Shown: piece by piece, positions 18,688-28,496 of the stretch
Position numbering within the stretch: position 1 is the first letter of the stretch
Layout: each line of letters opens with the position of its first letter
Assembly: GCF_003966715.1 (NCBI RefSeq)
Contig: NZ_AP018907.1
Location: 3,770,001-3,834,000 of the forward strand
Direction: 5' to 3'
Length of the DNA: 64,000 nt
DNA from: Blastochloris tepida
Lineage (GTDB): Bacteria; Pseudomonadota; Alphaproteobacteria; Rhizobiales; Xanthobacteraceae
Notes under the pieces: model-generated
Told to the model about the DNA's origin: nothing
Seen by the model: the letters and a program-made list of their open reading frames with translations, nothing else
Database searches by the model: none
Program-made: the position numbers and the translations under genes

Positions 18688-19953
18688 TCACAGCCAGGGC
18701 GGCAGGCGGTCGAGGGCGATCAACTCCTCGACCTCGACGCGCGGGCGCACCAGTGCCCATTCGTCGCCCTTCACCAGCACCTCCGGCACCAGCGGCCTTG
18801 TGTTGTAGGTCGAGGCCTGCACCGCGCCATAGGCGCCGGCGGTGAGGATGGCGATGAGGTCGCCGGCCTTCATCTCCGGCAGATCGCGGTCCTGGGCCTG
18901 GAAGTCGCCGGTCTCGCACACCGGGCCGACCACGTCGGCGATCATGCGCGGCCCGCCGGGCGGGGGCTCCTTCAGCGGCCGGATGTCGTGGAACGCCTCG
19001 TAGAGGGTGGGGCGGATCAGGTCGTTCATGCCGGCGTCGGTGATGACGAAGGTCTTGGCCTCGCCTTCCTTCACGTAGAGCACCCTGGCCAGCAGCACCC
19101 CGGCATTGCCGACGATCAGCCGGCCGGGCTCGATGATCACCCGGCAGCCGAGCGGGGCGATGTGCCGGCGCACGATCTCGCCATAGCGCAGCGGCTCGGG
19201 CGGCGGCTCGTTGTCGGTGCGGTAGGGGATGCCGAGCCCGCCGCCGAGATCGACGTGGTGGATGGCGTGGCCGTCGGCGCGCAGCTCGCCCACCAGCTCG
19301 GCGAGGATGGCGAAGGCGTCCTCGAACGGCGCCAGATCGACGATCTGGCTGCCGATATGCATGTCGACGCCGGCAACCCGGATGCCGGGCATCTTCGCCG
19401 CCTCGGCATAGACGGCGCGGGCCTTGGCGCGCGGGATGCCGAACTTGTTCTCAGCCTTGCCGGTGGCGATCTTCTTGTGGGTCTTCGCATCGACGTCGGG
19501 ATTGATGCGCAGCGACACCGCGGCGACCTTGCCCTTCGCCTGGGCCACCTTCGACAGCGCCGCCAATTCGGGCTCGGATTCGACGTTGAGGCAGAGGATG
19601 CCGGCGTCCAGCGCGGCGGCAAGCTCCGCCTCGGTCTTGCCGACGCCGGAGAACACGATTCGATCGGCCGGGATGCCGGCGGTGAGCGCGCGGGCAAGCT
19701 CGCCGCCCGAGACCACGTCGGCGCCGGCGCCGAGCCCGGCCAGCGTCGCCAGCACCGCCTGATTGGAATTGGCCTTCAGCGCGTAGCAGATCAGATGGTC
19801 GAGCCCGGCCAGCGCCTCGTCGAACACCTGATAGTGGCGAGCGAGCGTCGCGGTCGAATAGCAGTAGACCGGCGTGCCGACGCGCGCGGCGATCTCGGCC
19901 AATGCGACGTCCTCGGCAAACAGGGCGCCGCCGCGATAGGCGAAATGGTTCAT
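18688..19953 (-). CDS. lysA: diaminopimelate decarboxylase
   Basis: 421 residues, PLP-dependent fold-III decarboxylase making L-lysine from meso-diaminopimelate. The PLP lysine is K60 in CYALKANSNQ. VDLGGGLGIPY is the phosphate-binding glycine loop, VIIEPGRLIVGNAG follows, and VGPVCETGDF contains the conserved Cys-Glu of the dimer-shared active site. ATG 19953 has the family N-terminus (MNHFAYRGGALFAEDV). Sixteen bases downstream of a small LptM-like lipoprotein gene on the same strand, a pairing common in proteobacteria. Confidence 0.95.
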   Translation of the reverse strand: MNHFAYRGGALFAEDVALAEIAARVGTPVYCYSTATLARHYQVFDEALAGLDHLICYALKANSNQAVLATLAGLGAGADVVSGGELARALTAGIPADRIVFSGVGKTEAELAAALDAGILCLNVESEPELAALSKVAQAKGKVAAVSLRINPDVDAKTHKKIATGKAENKFGIPRAKARAVYAEAAKMPGIRVAGVDMHIGSQIVDLAPFEDAFAILAELVGELRADGHAIHHVDLGGGLGIPYRTDNEPPPEPLRYGEIVRRHIAPLGCRVIIEPGRLIVGNAGVLLARVLYVKEGEAKTFVITDAGMNDLIRPTLYEAFHDIRPLKEPPPGGPRMIADVVGPVCETGDFQAQDRDLPEMKAGDLIAILTAGAYGAVQASTYNTRPLVPEVLVKGDEWALVRPRVEVEELIALDRLPPWL

Positions 19954-19969
19954 GGCGTGCCGGTGAAGC

Positions 19970-20200
19970 TCAGTTCAGCAGCTTGTCGAGCAGGATCGGA
20001 TCCTTCGGCTTGACCGGCCCCTTGGGCGGCTTGGCCTTGTCCCTGTCGGTGCCGGGCGGCGGCTCCCAGCTGCCGGGCGGCGGCTCCAGCGCGCCCTTGC
20101 GGCCGCAGCCCGCCGTGGCCGCGGCCAGGGCAAGCGCGCCGGCGAGGAGGAACAGGCGGCGGCGGGAGGGGAGAATCGCACTCACGCGGGTCGTCTCCAT
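19970..20200 (-). CDS. LptM-like (YifL-type) small lipoprotein
   Basis: 76 residues. A basic N-terminus (LPSRRRLFLL), a hydrophobic stretch and a lipobox-like ATAGC put a lipidated cysteine near residue 32, followed at once by GRKGALEPPP, the hallmark of the LptM/YifL domain. In E. coli LptM assists LptD assembly at the outer membrane; the same role is inferred here. The rest is Pro/Lys-rich. It lies between argH and lysA, the usual location. ATG 20200 was chosen to place the signal peptide at the N-terminus. Confidence 0.85.
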   Translation of the reverse strand: METTRVSAILPSRRRLFLLAGALALAAATAGCGRKGALEPPPGSWEPPPGTDRDKAKPPKGPVKPKDPILLDKLLN

Positions 20201-20291
20201 GAAGCAGGGCCGTATCAAGCGGGGCCGTGCAGTCCGAACGTCCGGCCCGAGGTCGCGACGGACGCCCGAGCCGGCAAAATCTCTGCCTTGT

Positions 20292-21689
20292 CTACGCCGC
20301 GCCGCCCTCGGCCGCCAGTTTTTCCAGCCAGCGCTTGGCCTGGGCCTCGACATTGGCCGGGGCGGTGCCGCCATAGGAGGTGCGGCTCTTCACCGAGTTC
20401 TCGACCGACAGCACCTCGAACACCTCGGCGGTGATGCGCGGCTCGATCGCCTGCATCTCATCAAGCCCCAGTTCGTCCAAGGCGAGGCCGGTGGCGGCTG
20501 CGGCGGCGACGATGCGGCCGGTGACGTGGTGGGCCTCGCGGAACGGCAGATTGAGGCGCCGCACCAGCCAGTCGGCGAGATCGGTGGCGGTGGAATAGCC
20601 GCCGCCGGCAGCGGCCTTCATCGCCCCGGCATTGGGTTCGAGATCGCGGATCATGCCGGCCATCGCGGCGAGCGCCAGCGACAGGGTGGCCAGCGCATCG
20701 AAGCCGCCCTCCTTGTCCTCCTGCATGTCCTTGGCATAGGCCAGCGGCAGGCCCTTCATCACCGTGAGGATGCCGATCAGCGCGCCGGTGATGCGTCCGG
20801 TCTTGGCACGCACCAGCTCGGCGGCGTCGGGGTTTCTCTTCTGCGGCATGATCGAGGAGCCGGTGGTGAAGGCGTCCGACAGGCGCACGAAGCCGAACGG
20901 CGCCGAGGTCCAGATCACGATCTCCTCGGCCAGCCGCGACAAATGGACGGCGGCGATCGCGGCCATGGAAAGCGCTTCCATCAGGAAGTCGCGGTCGGAG
21001 ACCGCATCCAGCGAATTGGCGGTCGGCCGGTCGAAGCCGAGCTCGGCCGCGGTCATGTCGCGGTCGATTCCGAACGAGGTGCCGGCCAGCGCCGCCGAGC
21101 CCAGCGGGCATTCGTTGAGTCGCCGCCGGGCATCCTGGAGGCGGCCGCGGTCGCGCGCGGTCATCTCGACATAGGCCAGCAGATGGTGGCCGAAGGTCAC
21201 CGGCTGGGCGGTCTGAAGGTGGGTGAAGCCCGGCATCACCGTGGCGGCGTGGGCCAGCGCCTTTTCGGCCAGCGCCTGCTGGAAGTCCTTGAACTGGAGG
21301 TCGAGCGTATCCAGCGTGTCGCGCACCCACAGGCGGAAATCGGTCGCCACCTGGTCGTTGCGCGAGCGCGCGGTGTGCAGCCGCCCGCCCGCCGGGCCGA
21401 TACGCTCGGTCAGCCGCGCCTCGATATTGAGATGGATGTCCTCCAGCTCGCGCGAGAACTGGAAGGTGCCGGCGTCGATCTCGGCCTCGATGGCGGCGAG
21501 TCCAAAGCGGATGGCGGCGGCGTCCTCGGCCGAGATGATGCCCTTGGCCGCCAGCATGGCGGCATGCGCCATCGAGCCGCGAATGTCCTGGGCGTGCAGG
21601 CGCTTGTCGAAGCCGATCGAGGCGTTGATCTCCGCCATGATCTCGGCGGGCGGCGAGGCGAAGCGGCCGCCCCACATCCTGTTGCTCAT
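20292..21689 (-). CDS. argH: argininosuccinate lyase
   Basis: 465 residues, last step of arginine synthesis: argininosuccinate to arginine and fumarate. The fumarase/aspartase superfamily signature [12 protein letters not shown] is at residues 278-289. [17 protein letters not shown] near 105-121 and TPGFTHLQ-like [12 protein letters not shown] at 152-163 carry the catalytic His-containing motif. The start is ATG 21689 ([10 protein letters not shown]), the family N-terminus; an earlier in-frame start would add 13 atypical residues. lptM and lysA follow on the same strand. Confidence 0.96.
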   Translation of the reverse strand: MSNRMWGGRFASPPAEIMAEINASIGFDKRLHAQDIRGSMAHAAMLAAKGIISAEDAAAIRFGLAAIEAEIDAGTFQFSRELEDIHLNIEARLTERIGPAGGRLHTARSRNDQVATDFRLWVRDTLDTLDLQFKDFQQALAEKALAHAATVMPGFTHLQTAQPVTFGHHLLAYVEMTARDRGRLQDARRRLNECPLGSAALAGTSFGIDRDMTAAELGFDRPTANSLDAVSDRDFLMEALSMAAIAAVHLSRLAEEIVIWTSAPFGFVRLSDAFTTGSSIMPQKRNPDAAELVRAKTGRITGALIGILTVMKGLPLAYAKDMQEDKEGGFDALATLSLALAAMAGMIRDLEPNAGAMKAAAGGGYSTATDLADWLVRRLNLPFREAHHVTGRIVAAAAATGLALDELGLDEMQAIEPRITAEVFEVLSVENSVKSRTSYGGTAPANVEAQAKRWLEKLAAEGGAA

Positions 21690-21904
21690 GATCGTTCTCC
21701 GAGGCTGAGACGGCGGGGGCACGAGCACCGGGCAGACGGAAGCGCCAAGGCGGCGACGCCCCCGGACGTGGAGGAATGCCCGGCTTTCCGCAGCGGCCCT
21801 CGCCGGACCGGGGGTGTTCTAAGGGATCGGCGGCGGTGGGGGCAAGGTGGCGGGCGCGATCCGTCGCGCACCGCGGCGCCGTCTGTCAGCGCGCCCGCCG
21901 ATTT

Positions 21905-22093
21905 GCGCGAATCAAGCGCACGCTCCGCGGTTTGATCTGTCGCAGTCCCGTCCGCAGGAGCGGTTCGCGCTCTTGCGGAGAATGCTTCAGAGCGCGATTC
22001 GATCTGACTGCATCAGATCGGGCATTCTAACTCTTTGAACTATCGCATTCTCTTTCGCAAAACCGGTATCCAATTTTGCGGAGAATGCCCTAG
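21905..22093. repeat. partial and complete type A repeats between argH and hbdA
   Basis: A partial copy (about 21905-21988) ends TTGCGGAGAATGCTT; a complete one (21991-22093) ends TTTGCGGAGAATGCCCTAG and its CTAG supplies the hbdA stop. The remainder of the 400-base gap (21690-21904) shows no gene. Confidence 0.75.
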
Positions 22094-22971
22094 CGGGTCG
22101 GCACCGGCTTCTCGCCGCGATAGTCGTAGAAGCCGCGCTGGGTCTTGCGGCCGAGCCAGCCGGCCTCGACGTACTTCACCAAGAGCGGGCAGGGCCGGTA
22201 CTTGGAATCGGCCAGCCCCTCATAGAGCACCTGCATGATCGACAGGCAGGTGTCGAGGCCGATGAAATCGGCGAGCTGCAGCGGCCCCATCGGGTGGTTG
22301 GCGCCGAGCCGCATGGCGGTGTCGATGGCCTCGACGGTGCCGACGCCCTCATAGAGCGTGTAGACCGCCTCGTTGATCATCGGCAGCAGGATGCGGTTGA
22401 CGATGAAGGCCGGGAAATCCTCCGCCACCGCATAGGTCTTGCCGAGCCGCCGCACGAACTCCTTGGAGGCCTCGAAGGTCTCCTCGCCGGTGGCGATGCC
22501 GCGCACCAGCTCCACCAGCTCCATCAGCGGCACCGGGTTCATGAAGTGGATGCCCATGAACCGCTCGGGCCGGTCAGTCACCGCGGCGAGCCGGGTGATC
22601 GAGATCGACGAGGTGTTGGTGGCGATCATGGCGCTGGGGTTGAGGACGGCGCACAGATCGACCAGGATCTTGCGCTTGACATCCTCCTTCTCCACCGCGC
22701 TCTCGATCACCAGATTGCAGTCGGCGAGCCGGGCGAGGCCGACCGAGGGCTTGATGCGGTCGAGCGCGGCCTTGCGCGCCTCGTCCGTCAGCTTGCCGCG
22801 GGTGACGAGGCGGGCCATGTTGCCGGTGATGGTGGCGAGGCCCGATTTGACGCGATCCTCGGACACGTCGCTGAGAACGACGTCGTAGCCGGCCGCGGCG
22901 CACACATGGGCGATGCCGTTGCCCATCTGGCCGGCGCCGATGACCCCAACCTTCTTGATTTCGAACGTCAT
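22090..22971 (-). CDS. hbdA: 3-hydroxybutyryl-CoA dehydrogenase
   Basis: 293 residues. NAD(P)-linked oxidation/reduction of 3-hydroxyacyl-CoA, in beta-oxidation, butyrate or PHB metabolism. Rossmann motif VGVIGAGQMGNGIAHVCA at residues 8-25; catalytic region ATNTSSISITRLA and HFMNPVPLMELVELVRG with the active-site His; C-terminal helical domain with NRILLPMINEAVYTLYEGVGT and GPLQLADFIGLDTCL. ATG 22971 matches the family start. It follows etfB-etfA on the same strand after a 368-base gap filled by a type B repeat, so it may be a separate transcript, though functionally linked. Confidence 0.93.
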   Translation of the reverse strand: MTFEIKKVGVIGAGQMGNGIAHVCAAAGYDVVLSDVSEDRVKSGLATITGNMARLVTRGKLTDEARKAALDRIKPSVGLARLADCNLVIESAVEKEDVKRKILVDLCAVLNPSAMIATNTSSISITRLAAVTDRPERFMGIHFMNPVPLMELVELVRGIATGEETFEASKEFVRRLGKTYAVAEDFPAFIVNRILLPMINEAVYTLYEGVGTVEAIDTAMRLGANHPMGPLQLADFIGLDTCLSIMQVLYEGLADSKYRPCPLLVKYVEAGWLGRKTQRGFYDYRGEKPVPTR

Positions 22972-23022
22972 CGTTCCCACTCGCCCAGGTGCGCGGAGAG
23001 CCGTCCCGCCGCGCGAGAGCAC

Positions 23023-23200
23023 CTTATACGGATTCCAGCCTGATACGGATTCCGACCTGACCGGCCGCAATCCGTATGACACGAACCCCGGCGCGGGGGC
23101 CGGCGTTCGTGTCACATGAAATCGGGCTGATCAAGCCGGATTTCCGAGTTCGAGTCGCCAACAATCCATTATCGTACAAGGATTTTTGGCGAGTGTGGTT
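23023..23200. repeat. composite type B repeat between etfA and hbdA
   Basis: It contains a direct 17-bp near-duplication (ATACGGATTCC units at 23025 and 23042), a GACACGAAC...GTTCGTGTC inverted repeat, a CGGGCTGATCAAGCCGG hairpin and a degenerate GCCAA...TTGGC stem. The rest of the gap up to 23303 shows no gene. Confidence 0.65.
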
Positions 23201-23303
23201 CCGCGATCACGGTGCGGGCGCCGGAAGCCGGATCGCCCGCAGACTCGTTTGCCGACATACATTTCGGCCGACCCCATGGTTCCGGTTTCTGCCGGCTCCA
23301 CGG

Positions 23304-23343
23304 CGCCGACTCAACGACGCCGACTCCAACGATGCCGACTCAC
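23304..23343. repeat. 15-bp-period tandem repeat at the etfA stop
   Basis: Units CGCCGACTCAACGA, CGCCGACTCCAACGA and TGCCGACTCAC run up to and into the stop codon region of etfA. Confidence 0.7.
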
Positions 23344-24290
23344 TTGCCGATCTTGGCCAGTTCGTCCTGCAGCGCCGGCAGCGCCTGATAGAGATCCGCC
23401 ACCAGGCCGTAGTCGGCGACCTGGAAGATCGGCGCCTCCTCGTCCTTGTTGATCGCCACGATCACCTTGGAGTCCTTCATGCCGGCCAGATGCTGGATGG
23501 CGCCCGAAATGCCGACGGCGATGTAGAGGTCCGGCGCCACCACCTTGCCGGTCTGGCCGACCTGCCAGTCGTTGGGGGCGAAGCCGGCATCGACCGCGGC
23601 GCGCGAGGCGCCCACCGCCGCCCCCAGCCGGTCGGCCAGCGGCTCGATGTATTTGGTGAAGTTCTCGCGCGATTGCATCGCCCGGCCGCCCGACACCACC
23701 ACCTTGGCCGAGGTCAGCTCCGGCCGGTCGGAGACCGACAGCTCCTCGCCGACGAAGCTTGCGAGGCCGGGGTCGGCCGCAGGCGCGACCGCCTCGACCG
23801 GCGCCGCCGCGCCGCCCGCCGGGGTGGCGGCGAAGCTCGCGGTGCGCACGGTGAGCACCTTCACCGTGTCGGTCGACTGCACGGTCTGGATGGCGTTGCC
23901 GGCATAGATCGGCCGCTCGAACGTGTCGGGCGAAACCACCTTGGTGATCTCGGACACCTGCATGACGTCGAGCAGGGCGGCAACGCGCGGCATCAGATTC
24001 TTGCCGGCGGTGGTGGCAGCCGCGACCACCGCGCCATAGCCGCCGGCGAGCGACACCACGAGGGCGGCGACCGGCTCGGCCAGCACATGGGCGTAGCGGG
24101 CGTCGTCGGCGAGCAGCACCTTCTCCACGCCGTCGAGGGCGGCTGCGGCCTCGGCGATGGCGCGCACGCCCTCGCCCGCCACCAGCACATGGACCGGGGC
24201 GCCGAGCCCGCGGGCGGCGGTGAGCGCCTTGGCGGTGGCGTCGGAGAGATGGCCCGCGGCGTAATCGGCGATCAGCAGCGTCGTCATCAC
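23340..24290 (-). CDS. etfA: electron transfer flavoprotein alpha subunit
   Basis: 316 residues. With EtfB it carries electrons from acyl-CoA dehydrogenases to ETF:ubiquinone oxidoreductase. The C-terminal FAD domain is clear: [58 protein letters not shown] and [14 protein letters not shown]. The start overlaps the etfB stop by four bases (ATGA). Two acyl-CoA-linked enzymes lie nearby, hbdA downstream and mcd upstream. A 15-bp-period repeat abuts the stop. Confidence 0.95.
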   Translation of the reverse strand: MMTTLLIADYAAGHLSDATAKALTAARGLGAPVHVLVAGEGVRAIAEAAAALDGVEKVLLADDARYAHVLAEPVAALVVSLAGGYGAVVAAATTAGKNLMPRVAALLDVMQVSEITKVVSPDTFERPIYAGNAIQTVQSTDTVKVLTVRTASFAATPAGGAAAPVEAVAPAADPGLASFVGEELSVSDRPELTSAKVVVSGGRAMQSRENFTKYIEPLADRLGAAVGASRAAVDAGFAPNDWQVGQTGKVVAPDLYIAVGISGAIQHLAGMKDSKVIVAINKDEEAPIFQVADYGLVADLYQALPALQDELAKIGK

Positions 24291-25036
24291 AGCACCCCCG
24301 CTTCGTTCTTGAGCTTGGCGACCAGCTCCTCGACCGAGCCGACCTTGGAGCCGGACTTGCGGGCGGGCGGTTCGGCGGTCTTGAGCACCTTCAGGCGCGG
24401 CGAGACGTCGATGCCGAGCGCGTCGGGCGTCTTCTCGTCGATCGGCTTCTTCTTGGCCTTCATGATGTTGGGCAGGCTGGCATAGCGCGGCTCGTTGAGC
24501 CGCAGGTCGGTGGTCACCACCGCCGGCAGCTTCAGCCGCACGGTGGCGAGGCCGCCATCGACTTCGCGGGTGACGTCGAGCGAGCCGTCGGCCGCCACCA
24601 CTTTGGAGGCGAAGGTGCCCTGCGGCCAGCCGAGCAGGGCGGCCAGCATCTGGCCGGTCTGGTTGCAGTCGTCGTCGATCGCCTGCTTGCCCATGATCAC
24701 GAGGCCCGGGGCCTCGGCCTCGACCAGCTTGGCGAGGATCTTGGCGACCGCCAGCGGCTCGACCACCGCATCGGTCTTCACCAGGATGCCGCGGTCGGCG
24801 CCCATGGCGAGCGCGGTGCGCAGCGTCTCGGAGGCCTGCGCCGGGCCGACCGACACCGCCACGATCTCGGTCGCCGTGCCCTTCTCCTTCAGTCGGATAG
24901 CCTCCTCGACGGCGATCTCGTCGAACGGGTTCATCGACATCTTGACATTGGCGAGATCAACGCCCGAACCGTCCGCCTTGACGCGGATCTTGACGTTGTA
25001 ATCGACCACCCGCTTCACGGGCACCAGAACCTTCAT
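24287..25036 (-). CDS. etfB: electron transfer flavoprotein beta subunit
   Basis: 249 residues, AMP-binding partner of Etf[18 protein letters not shown] is the family N-terminus; [63 protein letters not shown] (AMP site) and [23 protein letters not shown] (ETF-beta signature) are all present. First gene of the etfBA pair; a type B repeat occupies its upstream region. Confidence 0.96.
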   Translation of the reverse strand: MKVLVPVKRVVDYNVKIRVKADGSGVDLANVKMSMNPFDEIAVEEAIRLKEKGTATEIVAVSVGPAQASETLRTALAMGADRGILVKTDAVVEPLAVAKILAKLVEAEAPGLVIMGKQAIDDDCNQTGQMLAALLGWPQGTFASKVVAADGSLDVTREVDGGLATVRLKLPAVVTTDLRLNEPRYASLPNIMKAKKKPIDEKTPDALGIDVSPRLKVLKTAEPPARKSGSKVGSVEELVAKLKNEAGVL

Positions 25037-25102
25037 CCAAATCTCCCCGCCGGAGCAGCACTCTCGCCGGCCTCGCCAGGGCGCGAACGGCGGCTGCGTG
25101 TC

Positions 25103-25222
25103 TTGTTATGCGAAATCCGCCCTCGAGGGCGGATTTCGGCGTCCGGTCGCCGAATTCCCGTTGCCGAACAAGAGTTTTCGGCGAAGCCGCATCCGGGATC
25201 GCAACGGGATCAGCCGGAAACG
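25103..25222. repeat. type B repeat upstream of etfB
   Basis: Inverted repeat GAAATCCGCCCTCGAGGGCGGATTTC at 25109-25134 is perfect, followed by GCCGAATTCCCG...GTTTTCGGCG. It lies between the rhomboid gene and etfB. Confidence 0.7.
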
Positions 25223-25318
25223 GCGCTGTTTCGCCGCCCTCGGGCGCACGAAGCCGGGGCACGGTAGCGGTGGGGCAACGATTGTCAATTATGCGGCCGG
25301 CGTAGAGCGCGGCCCGAT

Positions 25319-26029
25319 TCAGGGCGTCCCGGCGTCCAGGCCGCGGTCGAACAGCGGCACGCCGGGGCGGCGCAGCGGCACCACCAGCACGGCGCCGGCG
25401 ATCAGGCCGCCGATGTGCGCCCACCACGCCGTGCCGTCGTCATTGGCCAGCACGCCATTGACCCCCTGCAGCACGATCCAGGCGCCGAGCGCGATGGCGG
25501 CCGGAATCCGGATCGGGATGCGCATCAGCACCAGCACCCACACCTTCACCCGCGGATGCAGGATGAGATAGGCCGACACGCATCCGGCCACCGCCCCCGA
25601 GGCGCCGACCAGCGGAATCTCCGAGCCCGGGGCCGAGGCGACATGGGCGAGGCCCGCCACCACCCCGCACACCAGATAGAAGACGAGGAAGCGGGCGTGG
25701 CCCATGGCGTCCTCGACATTGTCGCCGAACACCCACAGGAACAGCATGTTGGTGACGAGGTGCAGCCAGCCGGCGTGCAGGAACATGTAGGTGACGAGCG
25801 TCGCCTCGGTGGGCAGGCGCACCAGTTCCGGCGGCAGATAGGCGAGGTCGGTCATCACCGCCGGAATGACGCCGAACGAGGCCAGCATCGCCTCGGACGC
25901 CGGCTCGCCGACCAGCCGCGGCTCCTGGAGCAGGGCGTAGACCGCGACATTGACCAGAATCAGGGCGCGCGTCACCCACGGCACCGCGAGATGGCGCAGC
26001 GGGTTGTGGTCGTAGATCGGGACGAACAT
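25319..26029 (-). CDS. rhomboid family intramembrane serine protease
   Basis: 236 residues, about six membrane helices. Catalytic serine in LVGASGAVAGC (GASG motif) and catalytic histidine in WWAHIGGLIAGAVL; HAGWLHLVTNMLFLW is the conserved loop/helix 2 with the oxyanion-supporting His and Asn. It cleaves membrane-protein substrates within the bilayer; the natural substrate is unknown. The start is ATG 26029 (MFVPIYDHNPLRH), preferred over a longer frame adding 20 residues with no similarity. Confidence 0.92.
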   Translation of the reverse strand: MFVPIYDHNPLRHLAVPWVTRALILVNVAVYALLQEPRLVGEPASEAMLASFGVIPAVMTDLAYLPPELVRLPTEATLVTYMFLHAGWLHLVTNMLFLWVFGDNVEDAMGHARFLVFYLVCGVVAGLAHVASAPGSEIPLVGASGAVAGCVSAYLILHPRVKVWVLVLMRIPIRIPAAIALGAWIVLQGVNGVLANDDGTAWWAHIGGLIAGAVLVVPLRRPGVPLFDRGLDAGTP

Positions 26030-26152
26030 CGGGCGCGGCCTCCACGGCCCAGCTTGGCGCCAAACCGCACCGGCGCCAAGCTGCACCATGGAAGCTGCCC
26101 ACGAAGCCGGCGAGAAGGGCCGGCGATGCGGTCCGGCTCTTCGCCGTGCGCC

Positions 26153-26611
26153 TCAGCCCGCGAGCAGCCGCTCGATCTCGGGCACCGGGTGGTTGGTGAG
26201 TGTCTTGTCGAGCTCGCCGATGATCTTCTTCCGGACCGGATCGTCGAACGCGTCGCGAAGCTCGGCCAGCGTCTTGGGCGGCGCCACCACCGCCAGCCTG
26301 TCGAACCGGCCGGCGCGGGCGGCCTCGGCCAGGGCCGAGGCGACGTCGCGGGCGAAGCGGGCCTCGGCGATCTCGTGCCAGTCGGTGGCCTCCACGGCGC
26401 TGCGCCGGGTGCCGCCCTCGGCGGAACTGATGACCCGGCCCGGCCGCTCGCTGCCCTGCGCGCCAGCCGGGGGATTGGCCGGGGCCTCGAACACCTCTTG
26501 GACAACGAGCCTGGGCTTGTCCGGCGAGCCCTCGTTCTGGAACACCAGCGCCTTGCGGCCGTCGCCGACCAGCACCCAGGCGTCGTGGGGAATCCGCACG
26601 GCGTCGCCCAT
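26153..26611 (-). CDS. host attachment family protein (baeRF-like)
   Basis: 152 residues. The pattern WVLVGDGRKALVFQNEGSPDKPRL, then FARDVASALAEAARAGRFDRLAVVAPPKTLAELR and IIGELDKTLTNHPVPEIERLL is that of the host-attachment family first described in rhizobia and agrobacteria, now placed among archaeo-eukaryotic release-factor-like (baeRF) folds. The name is historical; a direct role in attachment is not proven. ATG 26611 gives the family start. A 17-bp tandem duplication lies right upstream. Confidence 0.85.
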   Translation of the reverse strand: MGDAVRIPHDAWVLVGDGRKALVFQNEGSPDKPRLVVQEVFEAPANPPAGAQGSERPGRVISSAEGGTRRSAVEATDWHEIAEARFARDVASALAEAARAGRFDRLAVVAPPKTLAELRDAFDDPVRKKIIGELDKTLTNHPVPEIERLLAG

Positions 26612-26623
26612 TGCATCCTCCGC

Positions 26624-26655
26624 GTTTTGGGGTCGAACGTGTTTTGGGGTCGAAG
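26624..26655. repeat. 17-bp tandem duplication upstream of the host-attachment gene
   Basis: GTTTTGGGGTCGAAC at 26624 is repeated as GTTTTGGGGTCGAAG at 26641, 13 bases before the start codon in the 5' leader. Confidence 0.7.
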
Positions 26656-26734
26656 CTCGCGGAAAGGGTAGTGCAGCGGCGCGGTTCGTCAAATGCGGGC
26701 GGTTGCCCCCTGGCGATCACGCACTCGGCCCGCC

Positions 26735-28411
26735 TCAGTTCCCGCCGTCGAGCACCCGCCTTGCGATCACCTGCGCCTGGATCTCGGCGGCACCCTCGAA
26801 GATGTTGAGGATGCGGGCGTCGCACAGCACGCGCGACACCGGATATTCCAGCGCGAAGCCGTTGCCGCCGTGGATCTGCAGCGCGTTGTCGGCCGCGGCC
26901 CACGCCACGCGGGCGGCGAGCAGCTTGGCCATGCCGGCCTCAAGGTCGCAGCGCTTGCCCTCGTCCTTCTCGCGCGCGGCGAAATAGGTGATCTGGCGGG
27001 CTATCATGATCTCGACGGCCATCATCGCCAGCTTGTCGGAGACGCGCGGGAAGGCGATCAGCGGCTTGCCGAACTGGATGCGCTCCTCGGCGTAGCGCAG
27101 GCCCAGTTCCAGCGCCGACTGCGCCACGCCGATGGCGCGCGCCGCGGTCTGGATGCGGGCGGACTCGAAGGTCTGCATCAGCTGCTTGAAGCCCTGGCCC
27201 TCGACGCCGCCAAGCAGGTTCGCCGCCGGCACGGTGAAGCCGTCGAAGCCGATCTCGTACTCCTTCATGCCGCGATAGCCGAGCACCTCGATCTCGCCGC
27301 CGGTCATGCCCTCGGCCGGGAACGGGTTGTCGTCGGTGCCGCGCGGCTTCTCGGCCAGCAGCATGGAGAGGCCCTTGTAGCCGGGCTCGGCCGGGTTGGT
27401 GCGCACCAGCAGCGTCATCAAATCGGCGCGCACCGGATGGGTGATCCAGGTCTTGTTGCCGGTGACGCGATAGACCTCGCCGTCCTTCACCGCGCGGGTG
27501 CGGAGCGAGGCGAGGTCGGAGCCGGTGTTGGGCTCGGTGAACACTGCGGTCGGCAGCACCTCGCCCGAGGCGATGCGCGGCAGCCATTCCTGCTTCTGCT
27601 CTTCGGTGCCGCCGCCGAGGATGAGCTCGGCGGCGATCTCCGAGCGGGTGCCGAGCGAGCCCACGCCGATATAGGCGCGCGACAGCTCCTCGGAGACCAT
27701 GCACATCGATTCCTTGCCGAGGCCGAGGCCGCCATACTCCTCGGGAATCGTCAGGCCGAACACGCCGAGCTCGGCCATTTTCGCGATGAGGTCGAGCGGG
27801 ATGTAGGCGTTCTTGAGGTGCCAGGAATGGGCGTTGGGCATCACCTCGGCGTCGGCGAACCGGCGCATCTCGGTGCGCATCTGCTCGTAGGTGTCCTCGA
27901 GCCCGGTGTCGCCGAAGGTGGCCGAGCCGTGGGCCACCTGCATCAGCTCGACGAGGCGGGCGCGGTTCTCGGCGGTGTTGCCGCGGGCGATCAGCGTGGT
28001 GACGGCCTCGCCGGTGAGCGCGGCATGGTGCGCGTCGAGGCCGAGGTCGGCGAGGCGGACGATCTCGCCCTGGCTCATCGGGATGCCGCCGGCAACCTGG
28101 GCGAGGTATTCGCCAAGGCCGATCTCGACCAGCAGCGCCTCGGTCTCGCCGAAGCGGCCGGCCTCCTGCATGCGCCCGGCATAGGCGGCGAGCTGGCGCA
28201 CCGCCTCGACATAGGTGGCGAGCCAAGCCAGCCCATGGGTGGCGCGCTGCTCGCGGTCGAGCGCGGCCGAAGACAGCCTGCCGTCGACGGCCACCTTGGC
28301 CCGCACCGCGCCTGCGGCGTCGGCGAGGAGCTGGTCCATCGCCGTGGCGGCGGCCGCGGCAGCCGCGACGATGTCGAAGTCGGCGGGAACACGGGCGGCG
28401 GCGCTGCTCAT
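26735..28411 (-). CDS. mcd: acyl-CoA dehydrogenase, probable methylsuccinyl-CoA dehydrogenase
   Basis: 558 residues, FAD-dependent. The C-terminal 390 residues are a standard acyl-CoA dehydrogenase ([91 protein letters not shown]). An additional helical N-terminal domain of about 160 residues ([35 protein letters not shown]) is characteristic of methylsuccinyl-CoA dehydrogenase, which forms mesaconyl-CoA in the ethylmalonyl-CoA pathway of acetate assimilation and passes electrons to ETF. The nearby etfBA supports this. A long-chain or nitroalkane-type ACAD with an N-terminal extension is the alternative. Confidence 0.78.
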   Translation of the reverse strand: MSSAAARVPADFDIVAAAAAAATAMDQLLADAAGAVRAKVAVDGRLSSAALDREQRATHGLAWLATYVEAVRQLAAYAGRMQEAGRFGETEALLVEIGLGEYLAQVAGGIPMSQGEIVRLADLGLDAHHAALTGEAVTTLIARGNTAENRARLVELMQVAHGSATFGDTGLEDTYEQMRTEMRRFADAEVMPNAHSWHLKNAYIPLDLIAKMAELGVFGLTIPEEYGGLGLGKESMCMVSEELSRAYIGVGSLGTRSEIAAELILGGGTEEQKQEWLPRIASGEVLPTAVFTEPNTGSDLASLRTRAVKDGEVYRVTGNKTWITHPVRADLMTLLVRTNPAEPGYKGLSMLLAEKPRGTDDNPFPAEGMTGGEIEVLGYRGMKEYEIGFDGFTVPAANLLGGVEGQGFKQLMQTFESARIQTAARAIGVAQSALELGLRYAEERIQFGKPLIAFPRVSDKLAMMAVEIMIARQITYFAAREKDEGKRCDLEAGMAKLLAARVAWAAADNALQIHGGNGFALEYPVSRVLCDARILNIFEGAAEIQAQVIARRVLDGGN

Positions 28412-28496
28412 GGCGGATCCTTTCGCAGTTGCGGCAAGTGGCAGGGCCGGCACCCTAATGCCGGTGGATTGGTTTGCAATGGGACGAAAGACGGGC

